Source: Rhodoferax koreense
Lineage (GTDB): Bacteria; Pseudomonadota; Gammaproteobacteria; Burkholderiales; Burkholderiaceae_C
Reading direction: 5' to 3'
NCBI RefSeq assembly: GCF_001955695.1
Contig: NZ_CP019236.1
Location: 4,712,001 to 4,776,000 of the forward strand
DNA: 64,000 bases
In this document: one piece after another, positions 42,793 through 51,581 of the stretch
Layout of the letters: every line of letters starts with the position of its first letter
How positions within the stretch are numbered: the first letter of the stretch is position 1
The notes under the pieces: model-generated
What the model was told of the DNA's origin: nothing
The model's database searches: none
What the model saw: only the letters and a program-made list of their open reading frames with translations
Program-made: the position numbers and the translations under genes

Positions 42793-43407
42793 TCAAAGCA
42801 TCGCGATGATCCCGCGCTGCAGCGCCAGCGTTACCGCGTGGGTTCGATCGTTCGCTGAGAGTTTGGCCAGGATGCTCTTCATACGCGATTTCACCGTTTC
42901 CTCGGGAATATCCAGAGATTCGCCGATGCGGCGGTTGGAGTAGCCCAAGGCGGCAAGCTTCAGTACCTCGATCTCGGCGACGGAAAGGGACCTTGCGGCC
43001 TGTTGTGCAACAGGTACCACTCGATAGATCGATCCGGCATGAACGGTCCGCACCGCATCGAGCAAATGGGTTGCAGCGTGGGATTTCTGTAAGTAGCCTG
43101 CCGCACCTGCAGCGAAGGCTTCGCGCATCTGCGATTCGTGACGATGCAAGGTCAGGATCAACACGCGCGCATCCGGTGCCATGACCAAAATCGTTGCCAT
43201 GGCTTCGATCCCATTCATGCCGGGCATCTGGATATCCATGAGAGTTACATCCGGGCGAACAAGAGTGAACTGGGAAATTGCGTCGAGACCGCTACCAGCG
43301 TGTCCGACGAGCTGAATATCTGGCGCAAGCGCGAGGATGTCCTCGATGCCTTGCATTAGCAGTGGGTGGTCGTCTACGACCAGCACCTTGATCCTTTGGA
43401 TAGTCAC
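42793..43407 (-). CDS. NarL/FixJ-type response regulator
   Basis: 204 residues from a GTG at 43405-43407 with a perfect AAGGAGG 3 bases upstream; an open frame to 43581 was rejected because of this site. Receiver: LVVDDHPLL, VTLMDIQMPGM, GYLQKSH. DNA-binding: LSVAEIEVLKLAALGYSNRR, EETVKSRMKSILAKL. Closely similar to the regulator at 41317 in the DNA-binding part, so the two probably share target sites. Divergent from the alpha/beta hydrolase operon. Confidence 0.9.
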   Translation of the reverse strand: MTIQRIKVLVVDDHPLLMQGIEDILALAPDIQLVGHAGSGLDAISQFTLVRPDVTLMDIQMPGMNGIEAMATILVMAPDARVLILTLHRHESQMREAFAAGAAGYLQKSHAATHLLDAVRTVHAGSIYRVVPVAQQAARSLSVAEIEVLKLAALGYSNRRIGESLDIPEETVKSRMKSILAKLSANDRTHAVTLALQRGIIAML

Positions 43408-43650
43408 GAGCCTCCTTTTGCATCGAGCCGCGAGCGTAGAGCATTGCGGGCATCGTGGCGAGGGTCGGCATGGCTTTGCGACGCTTAAGCCTCGAATGAT
43501 CCATGGGCACTCTTTCCTTTGGCATAGCTGCGATGCCTCCCAATGTTCCACCTGCCTCCATCGAGTCATGAATCTCCGCACCTGTGTGCGTTACCGCGGT
43601 TGACGGATGGCGGAACACTAGGTCCTCTTCGCCGCCCACCAGGAAAAACC

Positions 43651-44463
43651 ATGACAAGCAAACACCGCCTTGCCCGATTCTTCAACCTCAGCGCACTCGC
43701 AGTCGCTGCCTTCACAGGAGTTCTTATGATTTCGACCCCCAAAGATGCCATCGCCGCCGGCAGCACAACGTCAGGCGTCCGCAATGTTGTGCTTGTCCAC
43801 GGCGCGTGGGCAGACGGTTCGAGCTGGGCGAAGGTGATCCCCTTGCTTGAAGCCAGCGGTCTGCATGTGGTGGCAGTTCAAAACCCACTGACCTCCTTCG
43901 CGGACGACACCGCGGCCACCAAGCGCGCCATCGCACTTCAAGACGGCCCGGTGATCCTCGTTGGCCACTCATACGGCGGTGCAGTGATCACGGAGGCGGG
44001 GGTCGACCCGAAGGTGGCCGGACTGGTGTACGTGGCTGCATTCGGACCTGACGCCGGCGAAGAAGTAGCGGAGCTTGGCAAGTCGGCTCCCGTGCCCCCA
44101 GGCCTAGCGGAGCTTCGGCCCGATGCAGGCGGGTTCTTTCTGCTCACATCGAAGGGAATGCTCGAAGACTTTGCGCAGGACCTGCCGCTGGCGGAGCGCA
44201 AACTGATGTTTGCCACCCAAGGCCCAACCAACGGCGCAGCCCTTGGCGGAAAAGTCAGCGTCCCGGCCTGGAAAACCAAGCCCAGCTGGTACGTCGTGGC
44301 ATCGAACGACCGGATGATTCAACCGGACACCGAACGGCAATTCGCCAAGCGCATGAACGCAAGAACGATCACGCTGGCGTCCAGCCATGTGCCCATGCTT
44401 TCGCATCCAGCAGAGGTGGCCAAGCTCATCGTCGAGGCTGCTCAAACGGCCGGCGCCAAGTAG
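43651..44463 (+). CDS. Alpha/beta hydrolase with signal peptide
   Basis: 270 residues from ATG at 43651 (AGGAAAAACC upstream). An N-terminal export signal (LSALAVAAFTGVLMIS) ends near residue 32. Oxyanion region VLVHGAWADGSSW, nucleophile elbow GHSYGGA (serine), histidine in SSHVPMLSHPAE. This is the group annotated as salicylate-esterase or hydroxynitrile-lyase-like hydrolases. It probably acts in the periplasm. First gene of an operon with SDR and MFS genes (gaps of 27 and 12 bp). Confidence 0.85.
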   Translation: MTSKHRLARFFNLSALAVAAFTGVLMISTPKDAIAAGSTTSGVRNVVLVHGAWADGSSWAKVIPLLEASGLHVVAVQNPLTSFADDTAATKRAIALQDGPVILVGHSYGGAVITEAGVDPKVAGLVYVAAFGPDAGEEVAELGKSAPVPPGLAELRPDAGGFFLLTSKGMLEDFAQDLPLAERKLMFATQGPTNGAALGGKVSVPAWKTKPSWYVVASNDRMIQPDTERQFAKRMNARTITLASSHVPMLSHPAEVAKLIVEAAQTAGAK

Positions 44464-44490
44464 TCCGACCGTACGTCGCCGGAGAGCCTC

Positions 44491-45234
44491 ATGCAAATCA
44501 GCAACAACACGATCTTCATCACAGGTGGCGGGTCCGGCATCGGCCGAGGCTTGGCCGAGGCGCTGCACAAGGCCGGTAACCAGGTCATCATTTCCGGCCG
44601 GCGCAAGGCCTGGTTAGACGCGACGACCGCTGCGAACCCAGGCATGGCATCGGTCGAGATGGACGTATCCGACCCCGTCAGCATCAGCACGGTGTCCGCC
44701 CAACTCATCCGCGACTTTCCAAAGTTGAACGTTGTCATCAACAACGCAGGCATCATGCTGATCGACGACGCGTCGACGGCTATCGACGAGACGCTTTTGC
44801 TATCCACGGTCACGACCAACCTGCTCGGGCCTATCAGAGTGACCGCTGCATTCATCGAGCACCTGAAGCAGCAACCCGACGCAACGATTTACAACGTTTC
44901 TTCGGTTCTAGCGTTTGTGCCACTCGCGATCACCGCGGTGTATTCATCGACAAAATCGGCCATGCACTCCTACAGCCAATCATTGAGATGGCGCCTGCAG
45001 GGCACCTCGGTGAAAGTGCGGGAGATCGCGCCGCCTTGGGTGCAAACCGACCTTCTCGGCAGCAACAACGAACCTCGGGCCATGCCTTTGGCCCCGTTCA
45101 TCGCCGAGCTGATGACCCTGATCGCGACGGATGAGAACGAGCTCGTCGTAGAGATTGCCAAGCCCATTCGCGCTGCAGTCGGCCCGGATAACGGCACGTT
45201 TGCCCTGCAGTTCAATGACGCCTACGTGGTATAG
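44491..45234 (+). CDS. Short-chain dehydrogenase/reductase (DltE-like)
   Basis: 247 residues. Rossmann motif TGGGSGIGRG at 11-20, NNAGI at about 86-90, active-site S in NVSS and Y-x-x-x-K in YSSTKSA. Typical NAD(P)-dependent classical SDR of the DltE group (with the C-terminal WVQTDLL loop). It lies between the hydrolase and MFS genes, so the three may process and export one compound. Confidence 0.9.
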   Translation: MQISNNTIFITGGGSGIGRGLAEALHKAGNQVIISGRRKAWLDATTAANPGMASVEMDVSDPVSISTVSAQLIRDFPKLNVVINNAGIMLIDDASTAIDETLLLSTVTTNLLGPIRVTAAFIEHLKQQPDATIYNVSSVLAFVPLAITAVYSSTKSAMHSYSQSLRWRLQGTSVKVREIAPPWVQTDLLGSNNEPRAMPLAPFIAELMTLIATDENELVVEIAKPIRAAVGPDNGTFALQFNDAYVV

Positions 45235-45246
45235 AAGGAACCGACA

Positions 45247-46470
45247 ATGACGGCGAACTTTGTGCCCTCGGGAAGCATTCCGAAGCCGCTTTACTGGCTG
45301 TCCTTTGGAGCCTTTGCGATCGGCACGGAGGGCTTCATGATCGCGCCGTTGCTGTCCGGGATCGCTTCCGACCTCGGCGTGACCATCGCGGCCGCCGGCC
45401 AGTTGGTGACGGCATTTGCTCTAGCCTACGCGCTGAGTTCGCCGGTCCTGGCCGTGGTCACCGGAAACGTCAACCGGCGACGACTGCTGATCGCATGTCT
45501 GGCGGCCTTTGCCGCTGCGAATCTCGTTGCCGTGCTGTCGCAGGGCTACTGGCAACTCATGGGAGCACGCTTGCTGCTCGCCTTCACTGCGGGCCTGTAC
45601 GTGCCCAGTGCGAATGCGGTCGCTACCGCACTGGTGGCGCCGACTCGCCGGGGGACCGCACTGTCCATCGTCACCGGTGGCACCAGCCTTGCCATCGCCT
45701 TGGGGGTCCCCTTGGGAGCGATCGTTGGCCACATGTCGGGGTGGCGCACGACCTTCGGAGCTGTCGCGATCCTGGCAAGCATTGCCACTCTGGGGCTCGC
45801 CTCGGGCTTGCCCCGAGGGTTCGGCGACGACATCGCAGTCGCTTCACTCGACGCCCGTTTGGCGGTTGCACGCAACCCCCGCGTTCTGCTTGCCCTGCTC
45901 GTCACCACTTTGTGGGCAACTGGTGCCTACACGTTCTATACCTATGTCGGAAGCTACATGGCCGCGGCCGTCGGCCTCGATGGAGCACAGTTGAGCGTGA
46001 TGCTGTTCGCATGGGGTCTTTCCGCCGCCTGTGGTGTCTTCGTTGGCGGCCGGCTCACAGACAAGATCGGGGCCGCTCGAGTCATCGGGCCGGCCCTTGT
46101 GCTGCTTGCCACGGCCTTCGTCGGCCTCTGGTTGGTTGCCCGCTGGATCACGCCGAGCGCGGCACTCGTCCCGGTGGCTGCGCTCGTCGTTCTTTGGGGG
46201 ATGAGCGCATGGTCGTTCTTCCCGGCGCAACAGGCGCGCCTGATCGGCATAGCGGGCGCACCTGTCGCGCCGGTAGCGCTGTCGCTCAATGCGTCGTTCA
46301 TGTTTCTGGGTTTCTCTCTCGGAGCCATGCTTGGCGCCGTTACGTTAAGCCGCGGAACGAGTGCCGATCTTGGTTGGGTGGCTGCCCTGTGCGAATTGGC
46401 AGCGCTGCTTCTTTCTTGGGCCATCTCGCTTTGTCCCGCACCAGGTCCGGTCAACGCACGTGTCGCCTAG
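45247..46470 (+). CDS. MFS transporter (Cmx/AraJ-type)
   Basis: 407 residues with 12 membrane segments. IGTEGFMIAPLLSGIASDLG at the first helix matches chloramphenicol/arabinose-efflux-type MFS (G-T-x-x-F-x-x-x-G-L-L), and VNRRRLL is the loop 2-3 signature. It starts 12 bp after the SDR gene, probably in one transcript. Likely efflux of a small hydrophobic compound. Confidence 0.9.
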   Translation: MTANFVPSGSIPKPLYWLSFGAFAIGTEGFMIAPLLSGIASDLGVTIAAAGQLVTAFALAYALSSPVLAVVTGNVNRRRLLIACLAAFAAANLVAVLSQGYWQLMGARLLLAFTAGLYVPSANAVATALVAPTRRGTALSIVTGGTSLAIALGVPLGAIVGHMSGWRTTFGAVAILASIATLGLASGLPRGFGDDIAVASLDARLAVARNPRVLLALLVTTLWATGAYTFYTYVGSYMAAAVGLDGAQLSVMLFAWGLSAACGVFVGGRLTDKIGAARVIGPALVLLATAFVGLWLVARWITPSAALVPVAALVVLWGMSAWSFFPAQQARLIGIAGAPVAPVALSLNASFMFLGFSLGAMLGAVTLSRGTSADLGWVAALCELAALLLSWAISLCPAPGPVNARVA

Positions 46471-46621
46471 CCGCGCGGCGAGGAGGCTCCCAGTTTTTTC
46501 AAGTCCACCCGGTGAAGTCCCATGGACTTGCAAATCCAGGTCACGAGCTGGCTCAACCCGGCAAAAACGCAGTTGAAGCAAAGCTTCAGCCATCAGTCAA
46601 CGATCCGAACAGGAGAAATAC

Positions 46622-47023
46622 ATGCGGTCCACAACCCACGAACAGAACAAAGCAGCGGTGCTGGAAGCCTTCGACTTGCTATTCAACAAGCGCGATTACA
46701 CAGCGGCAGAGCGGTTCTGGTCGGACAGCTACATCCAGCATAGCGCGCATATCCCGGCCGGCCGGGCGGGCCTGTTCGACCTCGTGCGCTTGCTGCCGCA
46801 AACCCTGGTGTACGAAAACAATTTAATCATGGCCGAGGGTGATTTTGTCATCGCACACGGACGGTTCTCCGGCCACGGCCGCCCCGCTGCCTGGATTGCA
46901 GCGGACATCATCCGCCTAGAGAACGGCAAACTCGCCGAACACTGGGACGTGCTGCAGGACGAGGCCACCCAGGCAGGGTCGGCCAGCGGCTTGCCGATGT
47001 TCGGCGATCGATTTCCTTCTTGA
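46622..47023 (+). CDS. SnoaL-like protein (NTF2 fold)
   Basis: 133 residues. AVLEAFDLLFNKRDYTAAER, then WSDSYIQHSAHIP and EHWDVLQ near the end follow the predicted SnoaL-like aldol-condensation family, whose members are often secreted or cytoplasmic and abundant near oxidoreductases. H, W and D residues of the small active pocket are present. It is 151 bp after the MFS gene, with GGAGAAATAC upstream; it may have its own promoter. Confidence 0.8.
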   Translation: MRSTTHEQNKAAVLEAFDLLFNKRDYTAAERFWSDSYIQHSAHIPAGRAGLFDLVRLLPQTLVYENNLIMAEGDFVIAHGRFSGHGRPAAWIAADIIRLENGKLAEHWDVLQDEATQAGSASGLPMFGDRFPS

Positions 47024-47186
47024 CTCTGGCACGTCGCCATTTGCAGGCCGTTCTCCTTCGTCGGCATGTCGCCCGTTGACGTGAACGGCAGGAAGCGCGA
47101 AGCAAGCTTGGCACCTGGTGCACAATCAGTTGCAAATCGACCGCCTTGTCTGCAGCGGCTTGTTGGTGATCGACCGAGGTGAAAAC

Positions 47187-50100
47187 TTGAAGTGGCTGAG
47201 CGCGTTTCAGAAGATGCTGGCTCTGGCAATCCGCTGTCGCCGGTCCGCGCCTGCCCTTCTTTTGGCTTTGGCTTGCGCCAGCGCATTCGCGCTTGATCCA
47301 GAACGGCAGCTCTCGCAGATTCATCACCAGAAGTTTTCGCTGCGACCCAACGCTGCAAGCGAAGTAGCGGCACTTACGCAAACGGCTGATGGTTATCTAT
47401 GGGTAGGCACCACCTCGGGTCTGTATCGGTTCGATGGGGTAACGTTCGAACTTGTCTCGTCGCTTGGTGGACACAGTATTGCCCGGCTGCCTGTGTTTCA
47501 GTTGACGTCTGATCCTGACGGCGGCATCTGGATCGCCTACGGTGGGGGGGCAGGTGTCGGCTATTACAGAGATGGCCGCTACACAGCGTTTGATCCAGAA
47601 AAGGGATGGGACAGCATGGTCTCGACGGCCGTGGATCAAACGGGTGTCGTCTGGGCAGTTGTCGGTCGACGACTGGTACGGATCGAGAACCAGGTTCAAC
47701 ATAACCTTGGTCCGGAATGGGAAGTACCGGATGGTCCCGTGCGAGAAGTCATCCTTGATCGATCCGGAACAGTCTGGGTCTCGATGACGGGGCACGACGA
47801 TGTCCTTTACTTGCCTAAAGGCGCAACACGATTTTTACCTGTTGGCGAATTCGTTGGCTCTGGCTTGCTTGCAGCCGGGCCAGACGGCACGATTTTCGCG
47901 TCCGGTCCACGTGGATTGCGCGCAATCGTACGGGACCGCACGGGTCGCCCCACACGCGTGGTTTACATTTCCCGTCAGGCCTTCGGTCGTGTCCTCATAG
48001 ATCGTGACGGAGGCCTGCTGGCAAGCACCACGAGGGGCTTGGCGCGCATCGGCGACGCACTTCGCCTGCTTGAGCCGGATGGTGAACGCGAACTCATGTC
48101 CAACTCGCTGATGGCGACTGTCGGGGAGTCGCCAACCATGGGAGTCGCGTACACCATGCTGGAGGACCATGACGGTAATATCTGGATCGGCTCGTCTGCT
48201 GGACTTGACCGCTTCAGGGATAGCAAGTTCACGCCGGTGCGTGGGCCGGACACATCGTTCACTTACAGCGTTGCGGCGGGTCCGGGTAATTCGATACTTG
48301 CCGCCAACTGGAACTCTGGCCTGTTGAAGATTGAGGGACATTCCCGTGTGACGACGGTTGAAAACGTCGGTCCGCAAATCAGCGCGCTCTACACCGACCC
48401 ATCTGGCTCTGTTTGGGCGGCTTCACCATCGAAGCTGTGGCATTCCGATGCGTACGGCGACTTTAAAACCGTTCCGGTCCCGCCACGCCTGCTACAACCC
48501 TGGGTTTCGAACATGGCCATGGACACCGCAGGTGACATTTGGTTGTCGTCCAATACGCTGGTACGGCGATCGGGCACAGGTGAATGGAGCAGTCTGCCGC
48601 GCGACAATGGTTTTGGGGACCGATCGGCTCCCCGTGCCATGTTGGCCGACCCTGCTGGCGGCACCTGGTTGAGCCGGGGCAGCGACATCATTCGGATCGA
48701 GGATGGGGTGCCTCGCGACATGGTTGCCCTGTCCAAGCGGGTTCAGGTGGGAGCCATACAGTCCTTTGCACAACGCAACGGGCACCTGTGGATCGCCGGC
48801 CTCAACGGCGTCGCACTCATGCTCGGAAACGAGGTCCTCAACCTCAAGGTAGCGACGGGGCCGCCATTCAGCCAAATCAGCGCCGTGCTGGAGACAAGAG
48901 AGGGGGATCTGTGGGTGCGCGGCGCCGATGACGCCTGGCTAGTGAACCGGGAGGAGTTGAGGCGCGTGTTGGTCGACAAACACCTCGCGCTCGAGGTCGA
49001 ACACTTCGATGCACTTGATGGTCTTGCCAGCGCTGGATTGCGAACGAAATCGATGCTTGCACAAGCTGGCGATGGCACGATCTGGTTTGGCACGCGGCAA
49101 GGACTGGCTTGGATCGACCCCAAGCAGCTTGCTCGTCCAACGGTGGCGCCCCGCTTGCGCGTCAAATACGTGACGGTAGATGGAACGATGCGGTCGGCCA
49201 AGGAGCCGATCGTATTGCCACCGCTGAGTCATCGGTTGGAAATTGCTTACACCGCCTTGGAGTTGGGCTACCCGGAACGCATCGAGTTCAAGTTCAAGCT
49301 TGAAGGATTCGATCGCGAGTGGCAATCTGCGGCCGGCCGACGGATTGCCTACTACAACGACCTACCACCGGGAAATTACCATTTCCGCTTTATGTCGACC
49401 GACCGGACGGGCCGTTGGCATGAGGACCCCGCAGACCATGCTAGCGTGGAAATTCGAGCGATGCCGGCCTGGTTCGAAACATTTTGGTCCAAGGTGGCGG
49501 CGGTCATACTGATGGTACTCATCATTGGATCGCTCTTTCGCTTACGCATGCGTCACGTTACGAGCCAACTCCAGAAAAAGTTAAGTTCCCAGGTCGCTGA
49601 ACAAGAACGAATCGCGCGCGCGCGCCAGGACGAGCGCGATCGCATCGCACGCGATCTCCACGATACGCTGATCCAGAGCACCCAGGGACTCATCTACATC
49701 TTCCAGGGTTTGGCTGACCGCGTCGTAACGGACGAAGGTACGCGCATCAAACTGGACAACGCCCTGGTGCGCGCCAACGAGGTGGCCATTGAAGGCCGCG
49801 ACATGATCGAAGACTTGCGCTTGCCCGTGAACTTTGCCCCGGATCTTGCTCGCGCTTTTGAAGAAATCGCCAGCGAAGTCGGCGAAGGACGGGGAACGCA
49901 GTTCGACGCTGCGGTAAAAGGCACCGTGCAAAAGATCGAGGCGAGCGTCTATGAGGCTGTTTGCCGCATCGGCCGAGAAGCCCTGATCAATGCCTTTCGG
50001 CATTCCCGCGCTACTTTGATTCGTGTGCAAATCGAGTATGGCAAGGACAATCTGTCGCTGTCGGTCAAGGATGATGGGATTGGCCTGCCAGTGGAGATGC

Positions 50101-50276
50101 GATACGCATCTCGTATACCCGGCCACTGGGGTATACAGGGCATGCGCGAACGAGCAGATCGGATCGGTGCAAGCTTTCAATTGCTTGCCGATACCGAAGG
50201 TGGGACAGAAATGCGGCTGACCATTCCCGCATCAGAAGCGTACACAGCACTAGCCAAAGCGTCATTCCGAGCCTGA
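47187..50276 (+). CDS. Hybrid-architecture sensor histidine kinase with periplasmic beta-propellers
   Basis: About 1029 residues from a TTG at 47187 with GAGGTG 7 bases upstream; ATG at 47214 and GTG at 47118 are alternatives. A signal or first membrane segment (PALLLALACASAFA) is followed by about 700 residues of two-component-regulator propeller repeats (DGYLWVGTTSGLYRFDG, DGNIWIGSSAGLDRF and others), a Y_Y_Y domain near 700-770, a membrane helix (VAAVILMVLIIGSLFRL), HisKA_3 with the phospho-accepting H at about 825 (RDLHDTLIQ), and an ATPase domain with DDGIGLP and GIQGMRERA. This set pairs with LuxR-type response regulators, three of which lie upstream. It senses an unknown periplasmic signal. 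Confidence 0.9.
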   Translation: MKWLSAFQKMLALAIRCRRSAPALLLALACASAFALDPERQLSQIHHQKFSLRPNAASEVAALTQTADGYLWVGTTSGLYRFDGVTFELVSSLGGHSIARLPVFQLTSDPDGGIWIAYGGGAGVGYYRDGRYTAFDPEKGWDSMVSTAVDQTGVVWAVVGRRLVRIENQVQHNLGPEWEVPDGPVREVILDRSGTVWVSMTGHDDVLYLPKGATRFLPVGEFVGSGLLAAGPDGTIFASGPRGLRAIVRDRTGRPTRVVYISRQAFGRVLIDRDGGLLASTTRGLARIGDALRLLEPDGERELMSNSLMATVGESPTMGVAYTMLEDHDGNIWIGSSAGLDRFRDSKFTPVRGPDTSFTYSVAAGPGNSILAANWNSGLLKIEGHSRVTTVENVGPQISALYTDPSGSVWAASPSKLWHSDAYGDFKTVPVPPRLLQPWVSNMAMDTAGDIWLSSNTLVRRSGTGEWSSLPRDNGFGDRSAPRAMLADPAGGTWLSRGSDIIRIEDGVPRDMVALSKRVQVGAIQSFAQRNGHLWIAGLNGVALMLGNEVLNLKVATGPPFSQISAVLETREGDLWVRGADDAWLVNREELRRVLVDKHLALEVEHFDALDGLASAGLRTKSMLAQAGDGTIWFGTRQGLAWIDPKQLARPTVAPRLRVKYVTVDGTMRSAKEPIVLPPLSHRLEIAYTALELGYPERIEFKFKLEGFDREWQSAAGRRIAYYNDLPPGNYHFRFMSTDRTGRWHEDPADHASVEIRAMPAWFETFWSKVAAVILMVLIIGSLFRLRMRHVTSQLQKKLSSQVAEQERIARARQDERDRIARDLHDTLIQSTQGLIYIFQGLADRVVTDEGTRIKLDNALVRANEVAIEGRDMIEDLRLPVNFAPDLARAFEEIASEVGEGRGTQFDAAVKGTVQKIEASVYEAVCRIGREALINAFRHSRATLIRVQIEYGKDNLSLSVKDDGIGLPVEMRYASRIPGHWGIQGMRERADRIGASFQLLADTEGGTEMRLTIPASEAYTALAKASFRA

Positions 50277-50412
50277 GCGCGTGATCGCTGGCGCGGCGAG
50301 CATCAGCAGTAGACCTGACTCGTTTGAGTCATCTGCAAGGGTACTTCGGCACGATGCCATTTTGGGGCGGGAGCCTGACACTGAACGTCTCCAGTCAAAA
50401 ACTTTTAGGAAC

Positions 50413-51399
50413 ATGATGAAGTGCTCTCTGCGCATTCCTGTACCGAATCTGCTTGCGGCATTCGCGCTAGCAGTCGTTGTTTTCGTTTCACCAAAAGTTG
50501 ATGCGGCGGCGCCATTCCAACATCTCCAAGCTCCTGGATTTTTTAGGATGATGCTGGGTGATTTTGAGATCACCACGCTGTATGACGGTGACGTCAATCT
50601 AGACATGCATTTGATGCAAGCGAATGAGCAACTGTTGGCACCTTTGCTCAAAGCCGATTTTTCAGACACCAAATTTTATAAAGGCTATGTCTGCGGATTT
50701 CTTATCAATACCGGAAGCCGCCTAATTCTCGTGGACGCAGGCTCCGGTGGGCACTGGGGACCGCCAACTTTGGGAAAATTGTTGGCCAATCTAAAAGCTT
50801 CGGGATATCAACCCGAGCAGGTCGATACCGTACTCATCACCCACCTGCATCCTGATCATGTACCTGGAATAGAACTGCCAGATGGCAATCGCGCCTTCCC
50901 CAACGCAAAAATTCGAATGGCCAGGGCGGAAAGCGATTTTTGGTTGTCCAAGTCTACCCAGACAAAAGCGCCTCCAGAAGCACAAGAGTTTTTTGACATC
51001 GCACAAAAGGCAGCCGCACCTTACATCAAAGCCGGACAATGGTTGCCTTTCGATGGAGACACCGAACTGTTGCCAGGGATCATGCCGATTCCCATTGCAG
51101 GTCATACCCCAGGACATACGGGGTACGAGGTCAGTTCAAAAGGCCAAGTCTTGTTGATTTGGGGTGACGTGGTCCACGCCGAGCCAGTACAAATTCCGCA
51201 CCCGGAAATTACAATTGCTTTTGACGCCGATTCGGAATCGGCTCGAATAAGCCGCCAAGACTTATTCCAATCGTTAAGCAGCAGCGGTAAGCTAATTGCT
51301 GGGCCGCACATGCCCTTTCCTGCCATTGGCCATATTCGCAAGGATGCAGATGGCTATGTCTGGGTTCCAATTCCTTATATTGGAAGTCTTCCCGATTGA
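50413..51399 (+). CDS. Metallo-beta-lactamase-fold hydrolase, exported
   Basis: 328 residues from ATG at 50413 with AGGAAC upstream. Signal peptide (LLAAFALAVVVFVSP, end near residue 32). Zinc-binding motif HLHPDHVPG at about 144-152, further histidine in IAGHTPGHTGY and aspartate in IWGDVVHAEP. It fits AHL-lactonase/quorum-quenching-like and methyl parathion hydrolase-type exported MBL proteins. Alone downstream of the kinase gene with a 136-bp gap. Substrate unknown. Confidence 0.85.
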   Translation: MMKCSLRIPVPNLLAAFALAVVVFVSPKVDAAAPFQHLQAPGFFRMMLGDFEITTLYDGDVNLDMHLMQANEQLLAPLLKADFSDTKFYKGYVCGFLINTGSRLILVDAGSGGHWGPPTLGKLLANLKASGYQPEQVDTVLITHLHPDHVPGIELPDGNRAFPNAKIRMARAESDFWLSKSTQTKAPPEAQEFFDIAQKAAAPYIKAGQWLPFDGDTELLPGIMPIPIAGHTPGHTGYEVSSKGQVLLIWGDVVHAEPVQIPHPEITIAFDADSESARISRQDLFQSLSSSGKLIAGPHMPFPAIGHIRKDADGYVWVPIPYIGSLPD

Positions 51400-51581
51400 T
51401 TGTTAAGACCCGTGCCTCATTTGGTTGCAGCCTTCGCAGCAGACCTGAAGGCACTGGCCAGATCGCTCTAACCAGCGGGGTCAGGTAAGCTGCCTGGCTT
51501 TTGTACCAACGCAGTTCATAATGCGTGACCAGACACCGCGGCCTTGCGTCTAGCCAGTCCATCCCTCTGTCTAGACCAACT

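Noticed and set aside
45495..46826. A 443-codon frame overlapping the MFS gene
   Set aside because: Rich in R, C, H and G with no hydrophobic segments; the MFS frame is clearly the coding one.
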